Source of the DNA: Chitinophaga sp. CF118
Lineage (GTDB): Bacteria; Bacteroidota; Bacteroidia; Chitinophagales; Chitinophagaceae
Reading direction: 5' to 3'
Assembly (NCBI RefSeq): GCF_900112615.1
Contig: NZ_FOMK01000012.1
Location: 141,108-205,107, forward strand
Length of the DNA stretch: 64,000 nucleotides
Shown: piece by piece, positions 39,101 through 45,784 of the stretch
Numbering within the stretch: the first letter of the stretch is position 1
How the letters are laid out: each line of letters starts with the position of its first letter
The notes under the pieces: model-generated
What the model saw: only the letters and a program-made list of their open reading frames with translations
What the model was told of the DNA's origin: nothing
Databases searched by the model: none
Position numbers and translations under genes: made by a program

Positions 39101-39252
39101 GTGATCTGTGTATTGGTAACATCCGGGAATGCTTCGATAGGGATATTCTTAAATGAGATGATCCCCCATATAATAAGCGCTATGGTCGCAAACCCTATAA
39201 ACAGCCGGTTCTTTAAGGAAAAGGCAATAATACTTTTTATGACTTTTTGCAT
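36130..39252 (-). CDS. czcA: heavy-metal efflux RND pump, CzcA type
   Basis: A 1040-aa inner-membrane RND pump. N-terminal helix, IEAFPDVTNTQITIITQWPG, duplicated porter domains and two sets of six helices. The fourth helix reads AIDFGIIIDGAVVMVE: the D-F-G-x3-D-G-A pattern is that of divalent-cation HME pumps (Zn/Co/Ni/Cd) rather than Cu/Ag pumps. It is driven by proton influx and moves metal from periplasm or cytoplasm out through CzcB and CzcC. Exact metal is inferred only from the family. It is the last gene of the operon, 17 bp after czcB. Confidence 0.92.
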   Translation of the reverse strand: MQKVIKSIIAFSLKNRLFIGFATIALIIWGIISFKNIPIEAFPDVTNTQITIITQWPGRSAEEVEKFVTVPIEIAMNPVQKKSSVRSTTVFGLSVVKVIFDDGVDDAFARQQVNNLLRDVEVPDGADPDVQPPTGPTGEIFRYTLESKTKTVKELKTLQDWVIERRLLNVPGVGDVVSFGGEVKTYEITVNPQKLASYDITPLDVYNAISKSNINVGGDVIVDNSQAYVVRGIGLLNNAEEIGNIIVDNINNTPILVKDIASVDVSNLPRLGQVGRDNQNDVVEGIIVMRKGENPSDVIKRVQERIAYLNDKVLPSDVKINTFYNRSDLIEFATHTVLHNMLEGIIFVTVIVFLFMADWRTTVIVAMVIPLALLFAFICLTLRGMSANLLSMGAIDFGIIIDGAVVMVEGIFVILDERSHKVGMERFNKLSKLGIIKNTGGELGKAIFFSKLIIIAALLPIFSFEKVEGKMFSPLAWTLGFALLGALILTLTLVPLLSSILLRKNVKEKHNIFVEGITNGVMKMFSWTYHHKRISLMLGVIAVVVGLFCFRFLGSEFLPELDEGAIYIRATCPLSVSLDESKVLANKMRRIILAFPEVKQVMSQTGRPNDGTDATGFYNIEFHVDIYPKKQWKSGITKEELIDKMQQKLAVYPGINLNFSQPIMDNVEEAVSGVKGSLCVKIYGDSLTYTEGKANQVYDIMKKIQGVEDLGVIKNIGQPEMRIELDENKMALYGVTTADANAIIEMAIGGKAVTQIYEGERKFQLRLRYEEKYRNTAESISDLMVPTIRGARVPIKNIATIRTLTGPSIIFRDDNRRYTAVKFSIRGRDMGSVIAEAQAKVDKQVKLDKGYEMQWAGDFENQQRATKRLTQVVPVSLGIIFLILFIMFGNVKDAGMVLLNVPFAIIGGIAALLISGTNFSISAGIGFIALFGICIQNGVILISVFKNNMQKVKKHEFNKHTLEVAIRDGVRTRVRPVVMTALMAAIGLLPAALSKGIGSETSKPLAIVVIGGLITATVLTLLVFPLFFYLGYRKVGQKMD

Positions 39253-39269
39253 AAGATTCTGCTTCTTGG

Positions 39270-40355
39270 CTATTGAACATTTAGAGCATCGTAAATAAAT
39301 ACCTGTGAGCTGGTTACTACCTGGTCGCCCGCCTGCAGGCCGGTAACGAAAGACTTATCCTCAATTCTGCGGAGTAATTTAATCTCACGGATTTCCAGAC
39401 CGGAGGCCTTTTTCACTACGACATATTGTTTGCTGTTATCCATTACAATCGCGTTCGCAGGAATGCTGAGCATACTGGCGGATGGCTTGGTACTTACTTT
39501 AATCGTAGCAAACATTTCAGGTTTCAGTTCACCATTTTCATTTGACATACTGATGCGCACTTTCATTGTACGGTTAGCCGGATCAAGTACGTTGTATACT
39601 TTATCTATTTTACCCACATAATCTTTTTCAGGATTAGCCAGTGTGGTTACACGTACTTCATCTCCTAAACGGATACTTGAAATGTCTGCCTCATATACGT
39701 TAGCAATGATCCATACATTGGAAAGATCTGCTATGGTGAAGAGATTGGCGTTATTATCCTGACGTACTTCAGAGTTGTTGGAAATATTCTTCTCAATCAC
39801 ATAACCGCTGATAGGAGCTGTTAGCGTGTAAGAGGAACTGGTACCGCCGGTGATAGATGCTACACTTTTTGCACGGTTCAGTTCTGACACAGCTTTTTTG
39901 TAGTCTATCTGTGCGCTTAAATAGTCCTGTTGCGTAGCGAGATTGCTTTCGAACAGTTCTTTTTTCGTTTCCATATTCTTCTTTGCCAGTTCCACACTTG
40001 ATTCTCCAACAGATACATCGTTAGATATGCCGGCAACTTCTGTACTCTGTAAAACAGCCAATACCTGGCCCTGTTTTACGTAATCGCCCATTTCAACGTG
40101 TACGGTTTTGATTTTACCGCTTACCAGGGCATATACTTTTGCTTCTTTGCTTTCATTCGGTTCTATCTTACCATTTAGTTTAATAGATTCTGAAGGTTGT
40201 TCAAAAGTAGCGGGGGATGTTGGTACATTCTTAAACAGGCTATCAGAAATGAGCGCATCGTTTTTAGGAAGTTCCTCCGGATGAGCACCACAAGCTGTAA
40301 GCATACATACAAAAGCAAAAGGAGCGATATATATAGTAAAAGGTTTCATGATCAT
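39270..40355 (-). CDS. czcB: efflux RND periplasmic adaptor, CzcB type
   Basis: A 361-aa membrane-fusion lipoprotein. The leader ends in the lipobox LTACGAH, so it is lipid-anchored. Then the barrel-sandwich half (VYALVSGKIKTVHVEMGDYVKQGQVLAVL), an alpha-hairpin (AKKNMETKKELFESNLATQQ), the second lipoyl half (LTAPISGYVIEKNISNNSEV), and a beta barrel/MP domain. It bridges CzcA and CzcC. It lies between czcC (13 bp gap) and czcA (17 bp gap), in the usual CBA order. Confidence 0.9.
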   Translation of the reverse strand: MIMKPFTIYIAPFAFVCMLTACGAHPEELPKNDALISDSLFKNVPTSPATFEQPSESIKLNGKIEPNESKEAKVYALVSGKIKTVHVEMGDYVKQGQVLAVLQSTEVAGISNDVSVGESSVELAKKNMETKKELFESNLATQQDYLSAQIDYKKAVSELNRAKSVASITGGTSSSYTLTAPISGYVIEKNISNNSEVRQDNNANLFTIADLSNVWIIANVYEADISSIRLGDEVRVTTLANPEKDYVGKIDKVYNVLDPANRTMKVRISMSNENGELKPEMFATIKVSTKPSASMLSIPANAIVMDNSKQYVVVKKASGLEIREIKLLRRIEDKSFVTGLQAGDQVVTSSQVFIYDALNVQ

Positions 40356-40368
40356 TTTTCAGTTGTAA

Positions 40369-41685
40369 TTAATTATTGAACAAGGTTTTACCAACAGCAA
40401 AATTCAGCGTTTCTATTGCCTGCATACGGTCGTTTTGCAGTTGATTTATTTGCAGCAGGTTTTCTTTATAAGAATCATAGAAATCTGTGAGTTCCAGCAG
40501 GCTGATATTCTTTTTAAGGAAATTATCATTGATATTATGTAACAGCTGTTCAAAGTCACCGCGGAAACCCGGATCAATAGATTCCAGCATCTTATCGGTA
40601 TTTAATGCTTTGGAATAGGCTGTCTGTACTTCATTCTCTACAGTCATCATCTGTTGTTGTACCTGCAGCTTAGTCTGATCAATGCTGTATTTAGCAGCCT
40701 TAATATTCCCCTGATTTCTGTTAAAGAAGGGAAGGTCCATGCCTACAGTCAGGAAGCTGGCATTATTAACGAAACTGCCTCTTTTATCAAATTCAGCACC
40801 CAGAGTAAGGTCTGGAACTGCTATTGCTTTTTGTAGTTTGTAATTCTGTTCATTGTACAGCTGACTGTTCTTTGCGAGTGCAAGATCCTGTCTGTTCAGG
40901 TAAGCGCTGTCTACCAGGCTTTGCAAGGGTGTTTGTCTTATAGCAGGAATGTTGGCCATTACATCTGCCGGCACATCCAGGGCATACCAGGTTTTGTTAT
41001 TCTGTAATAACAGTTGGATTTCTGATTCCAGATCATTCACCTGGTTTTGCAGGGAAGTCCTTTCTGCTTTCAGGCTATATAATAATGAACGCAGGCGTAC
41101 AGCATCTTTCAATGTTACTAGCCCTTTAGTTTGCAGATCCTTATAGGTAGCATCCATCTTTTCAAGGGAAGCGATCTGTTCTGCATAGGCATTCATAGAG
41201 TTTTGCAGAAAGTAAGCCTGGTAAAAATTGCTGCGGAGTGTGAAACGCAAAGTTCGCAGCAGGTCGAAAAAGGAGTTTTCAGCCATAGCAGCATTGGTTT
41301 GCGCTATTTTAACCTGTTTGTTCCTTTTGCCCGCCAGGGAAATCATTTGCTGGATACTTACATCATACTGCCCGGTTTGATTACTAATATCAAAGTACTT
41401 TTTGCGGTCCGGGTTGTAAAGATTACCACTCAGTTGCAGGTTAGGGTTGTTGTACAACCTGGCCTGAATGATTTGTGCGCGGGCAATAGATACATTGTAC
41501 TTTTCTGCCAGCAACTGAAGGTTTTTATCAAGGAACTGTTTTTCAGCTGCCTGCAGGGTAATATGCAATGTATCCTGTGCACGTACTGACGTATGGGCCA
41601 GCAGAATGAACAGGCAGCAGGCAAGAATCTTATTACTTGCTACATTCCAGGGGCGGTGTAAAGGTTGAGAATCCCGACTATACAT
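40369..41685 (-). CDS. czcC: outer-membrane factor of metal efflux, CzcC/TolC type
   Basis: A 438-aa outer-membrane channel subunit. Signal peptide with hydrophobic core ILACCLFILLAHTSVRAQ; the first ~18 residues before it are polar, so the start may be the internal region near residue 15-20, though no other ATG is evident. Two TolC repeats: ARLYNNPNLQLSGNL plus ISLAGKRNKQVKIAQ, then LTVGMDLPFFNRNQGNIKAAK. It would form the exit duct for the CzcAB complex. First of the three efflux genes, 114 bp after the small acidic-protein gene. Confidence 0.88.
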   Translation of the reverse strand: MYSRDSQPLHRPWNVASNKILACCLFILLAHTSVRAQDTLHITLQAAEKQFLDKNLQLLAEKYNVSIARAQIIQARLYNNPNLQLSGNLYNPDRKKYFDISNQTGQYDVSIQQMISLAGKRNKQVKIAQTNAAMAENSFFDLLRTLRFTLRSNFYQAYFLQNSMNAYAEQIASLEKMDATYKDLQTKGLVTLKDAVRLRSLLYSLKAERTSLQNQVNDLESEIQLLLQNNKTWYALDVPADVMANIPAIRQTPLQSLVDSAYLNRQDLALAKNSQLYNEQNYKLQKAIAVPDLTLGAEFDKRGSFVNNASFLTVGMDLPFFNRNQGNIKAAKYSIDQTKLQVQQQMMTVENEVQTAYSKALNTDKMLESIDPGFRGDFEQLLHNINDNFLKKNISLLELTDFYDSYKENLLQINQLQNDRMQAIETLNFAVGKTLFNN

Positions 41686-41799
41686 CTATATTTAATTTTA
41701 ATACAATTTTAAATCTTCGCATAGATTGGCCAGTTGGCCACCCCAAAGGAGCAGCCATCACTGGTCAGTCATAAGAAATTAAGTTGACAGAAGCGGAAG

Positions 41800-42171
41800 T
41801 TATACTTCCGGTGGTGGTGTAAGAATATCGTATGCTATAGAACTCGTTTTCTGTACGGGAGACAGGGGATAGGCCACTGCCAGTTCCTTTGTTGTTGGTT
41901 CATTTATACAACATACAGTTTGTTCCTGACAGGAGATATAATAAGAGATCCCGGAACTGCCGGTGAAGTAATGAGGCTGATCATCATCCTCATCCTCTGG
42001 TGTGTAATCCGTATGTCCTAATATCACCTGGTCTATATATTCAAAGATGGTGTTAACATCATCTATCTGCCTGCCACAGACATCATACATATCTTTTTCA
42101 TCAACCACAGGAATAAACAGGGTTGTATTGATATGAACAAAAAGCAATATGTAGGCGATAGTCTTTACCAT
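41800..42171 (-). CDS. small exported acidic protein heading the czc operon
   Basis: A 123-aa protein with a hydrophobic N-terminus (TIAYILLFVHINTTLFIP) and a mature part rich in Asp, Glu and His: DDVNTIFEYIDQVILGHTD, YTPEDEDDDQPHYF, followed by three Cys (ISCQEQTVCCINEP). I recognise no named domain, but comparable short proteins often precede metal-efflux genes in Bacteroidota. Acidic/His/Cys content fits a periplasmic metal-binding or sensing accessory, which is inference. A -7 box (42186-42193) lies 15 bp upstream, so this gene probably begins the operon. Confidence 0.6.
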   Translation of the reverse strand: MVKTIAYILLFVHINTTLFIPVVDEKDMYDVCGRQIDDVNTIFEYIDQVILGHTDYTPEDEDDDQPHYFTGSSGISYYISCQEQTVCCINEPTTKELAVAYPLSPVQKTSSIAYDILTPPPEV

Positions 42172-42185
42172 ACTCTAATACAACA

Positions 42186-42193
42186 CAAATATA
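42186..42193 (-). promoter_or_regulatory. -7 box of the czc operon
   Basis: TATATTTG on the minus strand, an exact TAnnTTTG match, immediately preceded by ACCAATC. No good -33 TTG is visible, which fits a regulated promoter. Confidence 0.45.
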
Positions 42194-42284
42194 GATTGGT
42201 CACATTAGATATCAGTATGGCTTAATGAATTTTAAGACCGTTTTAATCAGATTTTAACGCATTGACAGGATTGTAATAACACCA

Positions 42285-43301
42285 TTATTTCAGCCAATCA
42301 CATAGGATTTTGCCTATTTTTTCAAATTCAATAAGGAACCCGTCATGCCCATACGAAGAGTCTATTTCGTGATAGGTAGCATGCGGTAAATGCTGAGAGA
42401 GAAAGAGTTGTTCTTCCGGCGGACAAAGAATATCGCTGGTAATACCAATGATGAGAGCCGGCTGTTTGAGCAGTGCCAGAGTACCTGCCAGATCTGTGGT
42501 ACGGCCACGTGAAATATTATGGCTATCCATCGCTTTGGTGAGCAGCCAGTAACATTGTGCATTGAAACGTTTCACCAGTTTATTGCCCTGGTAATTGATA
42601 TATGAAGTTGCAAGAAAATTGTCTGTCTTTTCTTTATCGGGGTCGGACTGTGTGCGTACAAAGGTCTGGTAATTACGATAGGTGATCATGCCGATGGCTC
42701 TTGCAGCCTTCAGTCCGTTGGCACCAGCTTCGGGGAAGTTATCCTGCCAGGTACTATCTGCCTGGATAGCCAGTCGCTGGGCGGTATGGATCCCGATTCC
42801 CCAGGCACTTTCTGCCGCACCGGTACTTAAAAGGCATAACCGCTGAATTCTTTCAGGTTCCAGTAGCCCCCATTCAAGTGCCTGATATCCACCCATAGAA
42901 CCGCCTACAAGAATGTGGATCTGTTCTATACCCAGATGTTTACGTAATAATACATGTGCTTTTACCATATCCCTTACAGTTACCTGCGGAAAGGAGTGAT
43001 AATAAGGTTCATTCGTTGCCGGGTTAATGGAAAGTGGTCCGGAGGAACCGTAACAGGAGCCCAGAATGTTTGCGCATATAATAAAATGCTGAGCCGGATC
43101 AATTGGTTTGTCCGGGCCTACAAGCCCTTGCCACCAATCGGTCACATCCGCGTTTGCTGTCAGAGCATGACAGATCCATACTACATTACTGCCAGTACTG
43201 TTAAGGTGGCCATAAGTATGGTAAGCTATATTTAATTCCGGCAATATAACGCCGGATTCTAAGGTAAATGCCTGATTGTTATGATAGATCTGTGCCGCCA
43301 A
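42285..43301 (-). CDS. metX: homoserine O-acetyltransferase
   Basis: About 338 aa. An upstream in-frame ATG at 43742 would give 485 aa, but those extra codons run antisense through osmC and have no family resemblance, so the TTG at 43301 (LAAQIYHNNQ) is preferred; it lies 20 bp below a TATATTTG box. It is an alpha/beta-hydrolase-fold acyltransferase: ICHALTANADV, nucleophile GGSMGGYQALEW, AIGMITYRNYQ, the acid near GITSDILCPPEEQ and catalytic YGHDGFLIEF. It acetylates homoserine with acetyl-CoA, the activation step for methionine. The product feeds the MetZ-like enzyme encoded 0.6 kb away on the other strand. Confidence 0.9.
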   Translation of the reverse strand: MAAQIYHNNQAFTLESGVILPELNIAYHTYGHLNSTGSNVVWICHALTANADVTDWWQGLVGPDKPIDPAQHFIICANILGSCYGSSGPLSINPATNEPYYHSFPQVTVRDMVKAHVLLRKHLGIEQIHILVGGSMGGYQALEWGLLEPERIQRLCLLSTGAAESAWGIGIHTAQRLAIQADSTWQDNFPEAGANGLKAARAIGMITYRNYQTFVRTQSDPDKEKTDNFLATSYINYQGNKLVKRFNAQCYWLLTKAMDSHNISRGRTTDLAGTLALLKQPALIIGITSDILCPPEEQLFLSQHLPHATYHEIDSSYGHDGFLIEFEKIGKILCDWLK

Positions 43302-43320
43302 AACCCCGGAAAAATTTGCG

Positions 43321-43375
43321 CAAATATAACACAAGAAAGGAGAAAAGGATGTTTTCTCTTCTTGTGTTATATTTG
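43321..43375. promoter_or_regulatory. palindromic divergent promoter of metX and osmC
   Basis: A 17-bp perfect inverted repeat, CAAATATAACACAAGAA (43321-43337) against 43359-43375, extended inward by AGAAAA/TTTTCT. Each outer end is a TATATTTG -7 box pointing outward. The boxes sit 20 bp from both start codons (43301 and 43396), so the two promoters are mirror images. Confidence 0.75.
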
Positions 43376-43395
43376 TATGATAAACAATGTGAAAT

Positions 43396-43815
43396 ATGAA
43401 GATATCACTACAGAGATTAGATGATGCGTTCAATATGGAAGCTGTAGACGAAGGTGGGCATAAGGTGCTGATGGATTCTTCCGTTGAAAATGGCGGTAAA
43501 AACAATGGAGTAAGACCCATGCAGATGTTACTGATGGGATTAGGTGGCTGCTCTGCAATAGACGTTGCCATGATCCTGAAAAAGCAACGGCAGGAAGTCA
43601 AAGATTTCCGCATCGAAATTGAAGGAGAAAGAGAAAAAGGAAAGGAACCATCTCTTTGGGAAACCATACACCTGATCTTCCATCTTACAGGAGATATCGA
43701 TCCGGATAAAGCAGCCCGTGCCGTGGAACTTTCAATGAACAAATATTGCTCTGTAGCTGAAACCCTGCGTCAGGCAGGAGGCAATCTAACCTGGGAAACC
43801 AGGCTGAACGCTTAA
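43396..43815 (+). CDS. OsmC-family peroxiredoxin
   Basis: A 139-aa OsmC/Ohr family thiol peroxidase. Both catalytic cysteines are present: Cys52 in LGGCSAIDV and Cys117 in NKYCSVAETL. RPMQMLLMGLGG matches the family's conserved helix start. It reduces organic or fatty-acid hydroperoxides in the cytoplasm as a homodimer. Divergent from metX through the shared palindromic promoter and 92 bp upstream of metZ, so oxidative-stress and sulfur metabolism genes appear co-located. YhfA-like members are an alternative subgroup. Confidence 0.9.
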   Translation: MKISLQRLDDAFNMEAVDEGGHKVLMDSSVENGGKNNGVRPMQMLLMGLGGCSAIDVAMILKKQRQEVKDFRIEIEGEREKGKEPSLWETIHLIFHLTGDIDPDKAARAVELSMNKYCSVAETLRQAGGNLTWETRLNA

Positions 43816-43829
43816 TTACGCTAATCATA

Positions 43830-43886
43830 TTGACTAAGTCAATTAAATGGCGCAAATAGTAAATGTTATTTTATTGACTTAGTCAA
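43830..43886 (+). promoter_or_regulatory. two operator-like palindromes upstream of metZ
   Basis: TTGACTAAGTCAA (43830-43842) and TTGACTTAGTCAA (43874-43886), each a perfect 13-bp palindrome around one central base and both flanked by AT. Their centres are 44 bp apart, about four helical turns. This looks like a dimeric repressor or activator site pair, for example MarR-like; the regulator is unknown. Confidence 0.65.
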
Positions 43887-43907
43887 TTATACATAAATAA
43901 ACCACAA

Positions 43908-45089
43908 ATGGAGAAAGATCAGTATCGCCCGGAAACAAATGCAGTAAGGATACAGACAGAGAGAACCTGGCAAATGGAACATTCCACCCCCTTGTTCCTG
44001 ACCTCCAGTTTTACTTATGATAGTGCGGAAGAAATGCGGGCAACATTTGCCGATGAAACAGATAATAATATCTACACCCGTTTCAGTAATCCAAATGTGG
44101 ACGAGTTCGTAGAGAAGGTATGTTCACTGGAAAAAGCGGAGGCCGGATATGCTACAGCTTCAGGAATGAGTGCCGTATTTGCCAGTTTTATGGCTTTGCT
44201 GAAAGCAGGTGATCATCTGCTCTCTGCCAGTTCAATATTTGGCTCTACCCATACCGTAATCACTAAATTCCTGCCTAAATGGGGCATTGAATACAGCTAT
44301 TTTGACATCAATAAGCCAGAAAGCATTGAGGCTCTCATCAAGCCTAATACAAAAATGATCTTTGTGGAAAGTCCTTCTAACCCGGGACTGGAAATCATCG
44401 ATATCAGCCTGCTGGCTGCCATTGCCAACAAGCATAATATTATTCTGAACGTAGACAACTGTTTTGCTACACCGGTATTACAACGGCCTATTGAAGATGG
44501 AGCCCATATTGTTACGCACTCTGCCACCAAATGGATGGACGGCCAGGGGCGTGTATTGGGTGGAGTAGTGGTAGGCAGGAAAGACCTTATTAAAGAAGTG
44601 CATACTTTCTGCCGTAGTACAGGTCCTGCGATGTCTCCATTTAATGCGTGGGTACTAAGTAAAAGCCTGGAAACCCTGCATATCCGGATGGAACGCCATT
44701 CACAGAGTGCACTAACATTAGCTAAGGCACTGGAAGGTCATCCTTTGCTGCAATGGGTAAAATACCCAATGCTGGAAAGTCATCCACAGCACCACATTGC
44801 TAAGAAACAAATGAGTGGTGGTGGCGGTATTGTATGCTTTGAACTGAAAGGCGGATTACAAAGCGGGGTACGTTTCCTTGACGCCCTGAAAATGCTGAGT
44901 CTTACAGCTAATCTCGGCGACAGTCGCAGTATAGCCTCACATCCTTCCAGTACAACCCATGCCAAACTGACAGATGAAGAACGCCTGAAGGTGGGAATAA
45001 CTCCAGGATTGATACGTATTTCCGTAGGGCTTGAGAATGTGTTGGATATCATAGAGGACATCCAACAGGCGCTGGAAAAAAGTAAATAG
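43908..45089 (+). CDS. metZ: O-acyl-homoserine sulfhydrylase / trans-sulfuration PLP enzyme
   Basis: A 393-aa PLP enzyme of the Cys/Met-metabolism family. YTRFSNPNVDEFVEKV, the PLP-stacking ATASGMSAVF, VESPSNPGLEI, VDNCFATPVLQRP and the Schiff-base Lys208 in HSATKWMDGQGRVLGG are all present. The GQGRVLGG stretch is typical of O-succinyl/O-acetylhomoserine sulfhydrylases (MetZ). With MetX next door the likely reaction is O-acetylhomoserine + sulfide to homocysteine. Cystathionine gamma-synthase activity remains possible. Two palindromic sites lie in its 92-bp leader. Confidence 0.88.
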   Translation: MEKDQYRPETNAVRIQTERTWQMEHSTPLFLTSSFTYDSAEEMRATFADETDNNIYTRFSNPNVDEFVEKVCSLEKAEAGYATASGMSAVFASFMALLKAGDHLLSASSIFGSTHTVITKFLPKWGIEYSYFDINKPESIEALIKPNTKMIFVESPSNPGLEIIDISLLAAIANKHNIILNVDNCFATPVLQRPIEDGAHIVTHSATKWMDGQGRVLGGVVVGRKDLIKEVHTFCRSTGPAMSPFNAWVLSKSLETLHIRMERHSQSALTLAKALEGHPLLQWVKYPMLESHPQHHIAKKQMSGGGGIVCFELKGGLQSGVRFLDALKMLSLTANLGDSRSIASHPSSTTHAKLTDEERLKVGITPGLIRISVGLENVLDIIEDIQQALEKSK

Positions 45090-45421
45090 CTATAGATTGG
45101 TAATGATCAATAAATTCACTGCATCTGCCTGTTTTGTTTCTTAATTTGGCGTTGGGATAAGGTTTTAGATTAAAACTTTATTGAACTTTACCTGGTCATC
45201 ACGGCAGATGAGGTGTATTTATTGATCATTACCAATCACACGCTATCTGCACATCTTTTAGCTTTGTTTTGCCTCTTAATTTAGCTTGAGGAAGATTTTT
45301 ATCAGGGTCTCATGGCAGATGATCATCAGCAATCACGTTTCTTTTAGATGTTATGGTTGAAAAAGAAATCATGACCTTGTACACTGCATAACCAATCTAT
45401 ATTTTTTCTTATCTTTCTATC
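45090..45421. other. 332-bp spacer after metZ containing stem-loop elements
   Basis: No plausible gene. It is almost filled by an inverted-repeat unit (45095-45237), a diverged second copy of its interior (about 45238-45344) and a promoter-like stretch: TTG (45377-45379), 18 nt, TATATTTT (45398-45405) in front of the gene at 45422. Confidence 0.6.
45095..45237. repeat. 143-bp unit with perfect 20-bp terminal inverted repeats
   Basis: GATTGGTAATGATCAATAAA (45095-45114) is the exact reverse complement of 45218-45237. Pairing continues inward with three mismatches up to CATCTGCC / GGCAGATG. A diverged copy of the internal sequence (CTTAATTT..., GGCAGATG) follows directly. Further out TATAGATTGGT (45091-45101) is matched by ACCAATCTATA (45391-45401). 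Confidence 0.8.
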
Positions 45422-45781
45422 ATGAAATCCTTTCCCCGTTTTATACTTATTGTTATACTCAGCTACTTAGGTGGCCTTTTTTTAACCTGGTGGACAGTAG
45501 CAGTTGCTGCATTCTTAGTAGCAGTACTCATTCCTCTTCCTCCATTGCGTTCTTTCTTAAACGGATTTATTGCTGTATTTCTACTCTGGCTGGCATTGGC
45601 CTTTTTCATGGATGTACGTAATGACCATATCCTGGGCAACCGTATGAGTGAAATGATCCTGAAAGTAAGAAATCCAATGCTGATATGCATGGTGAGCGCC
45701 TTGATTGGTGGTATTACTGCCGGCCTGGGCGGCCTGTCTGGCAGTTTTCTCCGCTACAGAAAAGATAAAACGGCCCAATAG
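45422..45781 (+). CDS. small integral membrane protein of unknown function
   Basis: A 119-aa protein with three to four hydrophobic helices: RFILIVILSYLGGLFLTWW, VAAFLVAVLIPLPPLRSFL, FIAVFLLWLALAFFMDV and a C-terminal MLICMVSALIGGITAGLGGL followed by a basic tail (RYRKDKTAQ). No family is recognised with certainty. It ends 3 bp before the DUF5686 gene, so they form an operon, and it may work with that outer-membrane protein or simply share regulation. Confidence 0.75.
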   Translation: MKSFPRFILIVILSYLGGLFLTWWTVAVAAFLVAVLIPLPPLRSFLNGFIAVFLLWLALAFFMDVRNDHILGNRMSEMILKVRNPMLICMVSALIGGITAGLGGLSGSFLRYRKDKTAQ

Positions 45782-45784
45782 GAT

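Noticed and set aside
43302..43742. N-terminal extension giving metX 485 residues
   Set aside because: It runs antisense through osmC, is low in family resemblance, and the TTG at 43301 lies at the expected distance from a TATATTTG box.
45095..45237. Insertion sequence
   Set aside because: Perfect inverted ends, but no transposase frame and no clear target duplication; at most a non-autonomous remnant.
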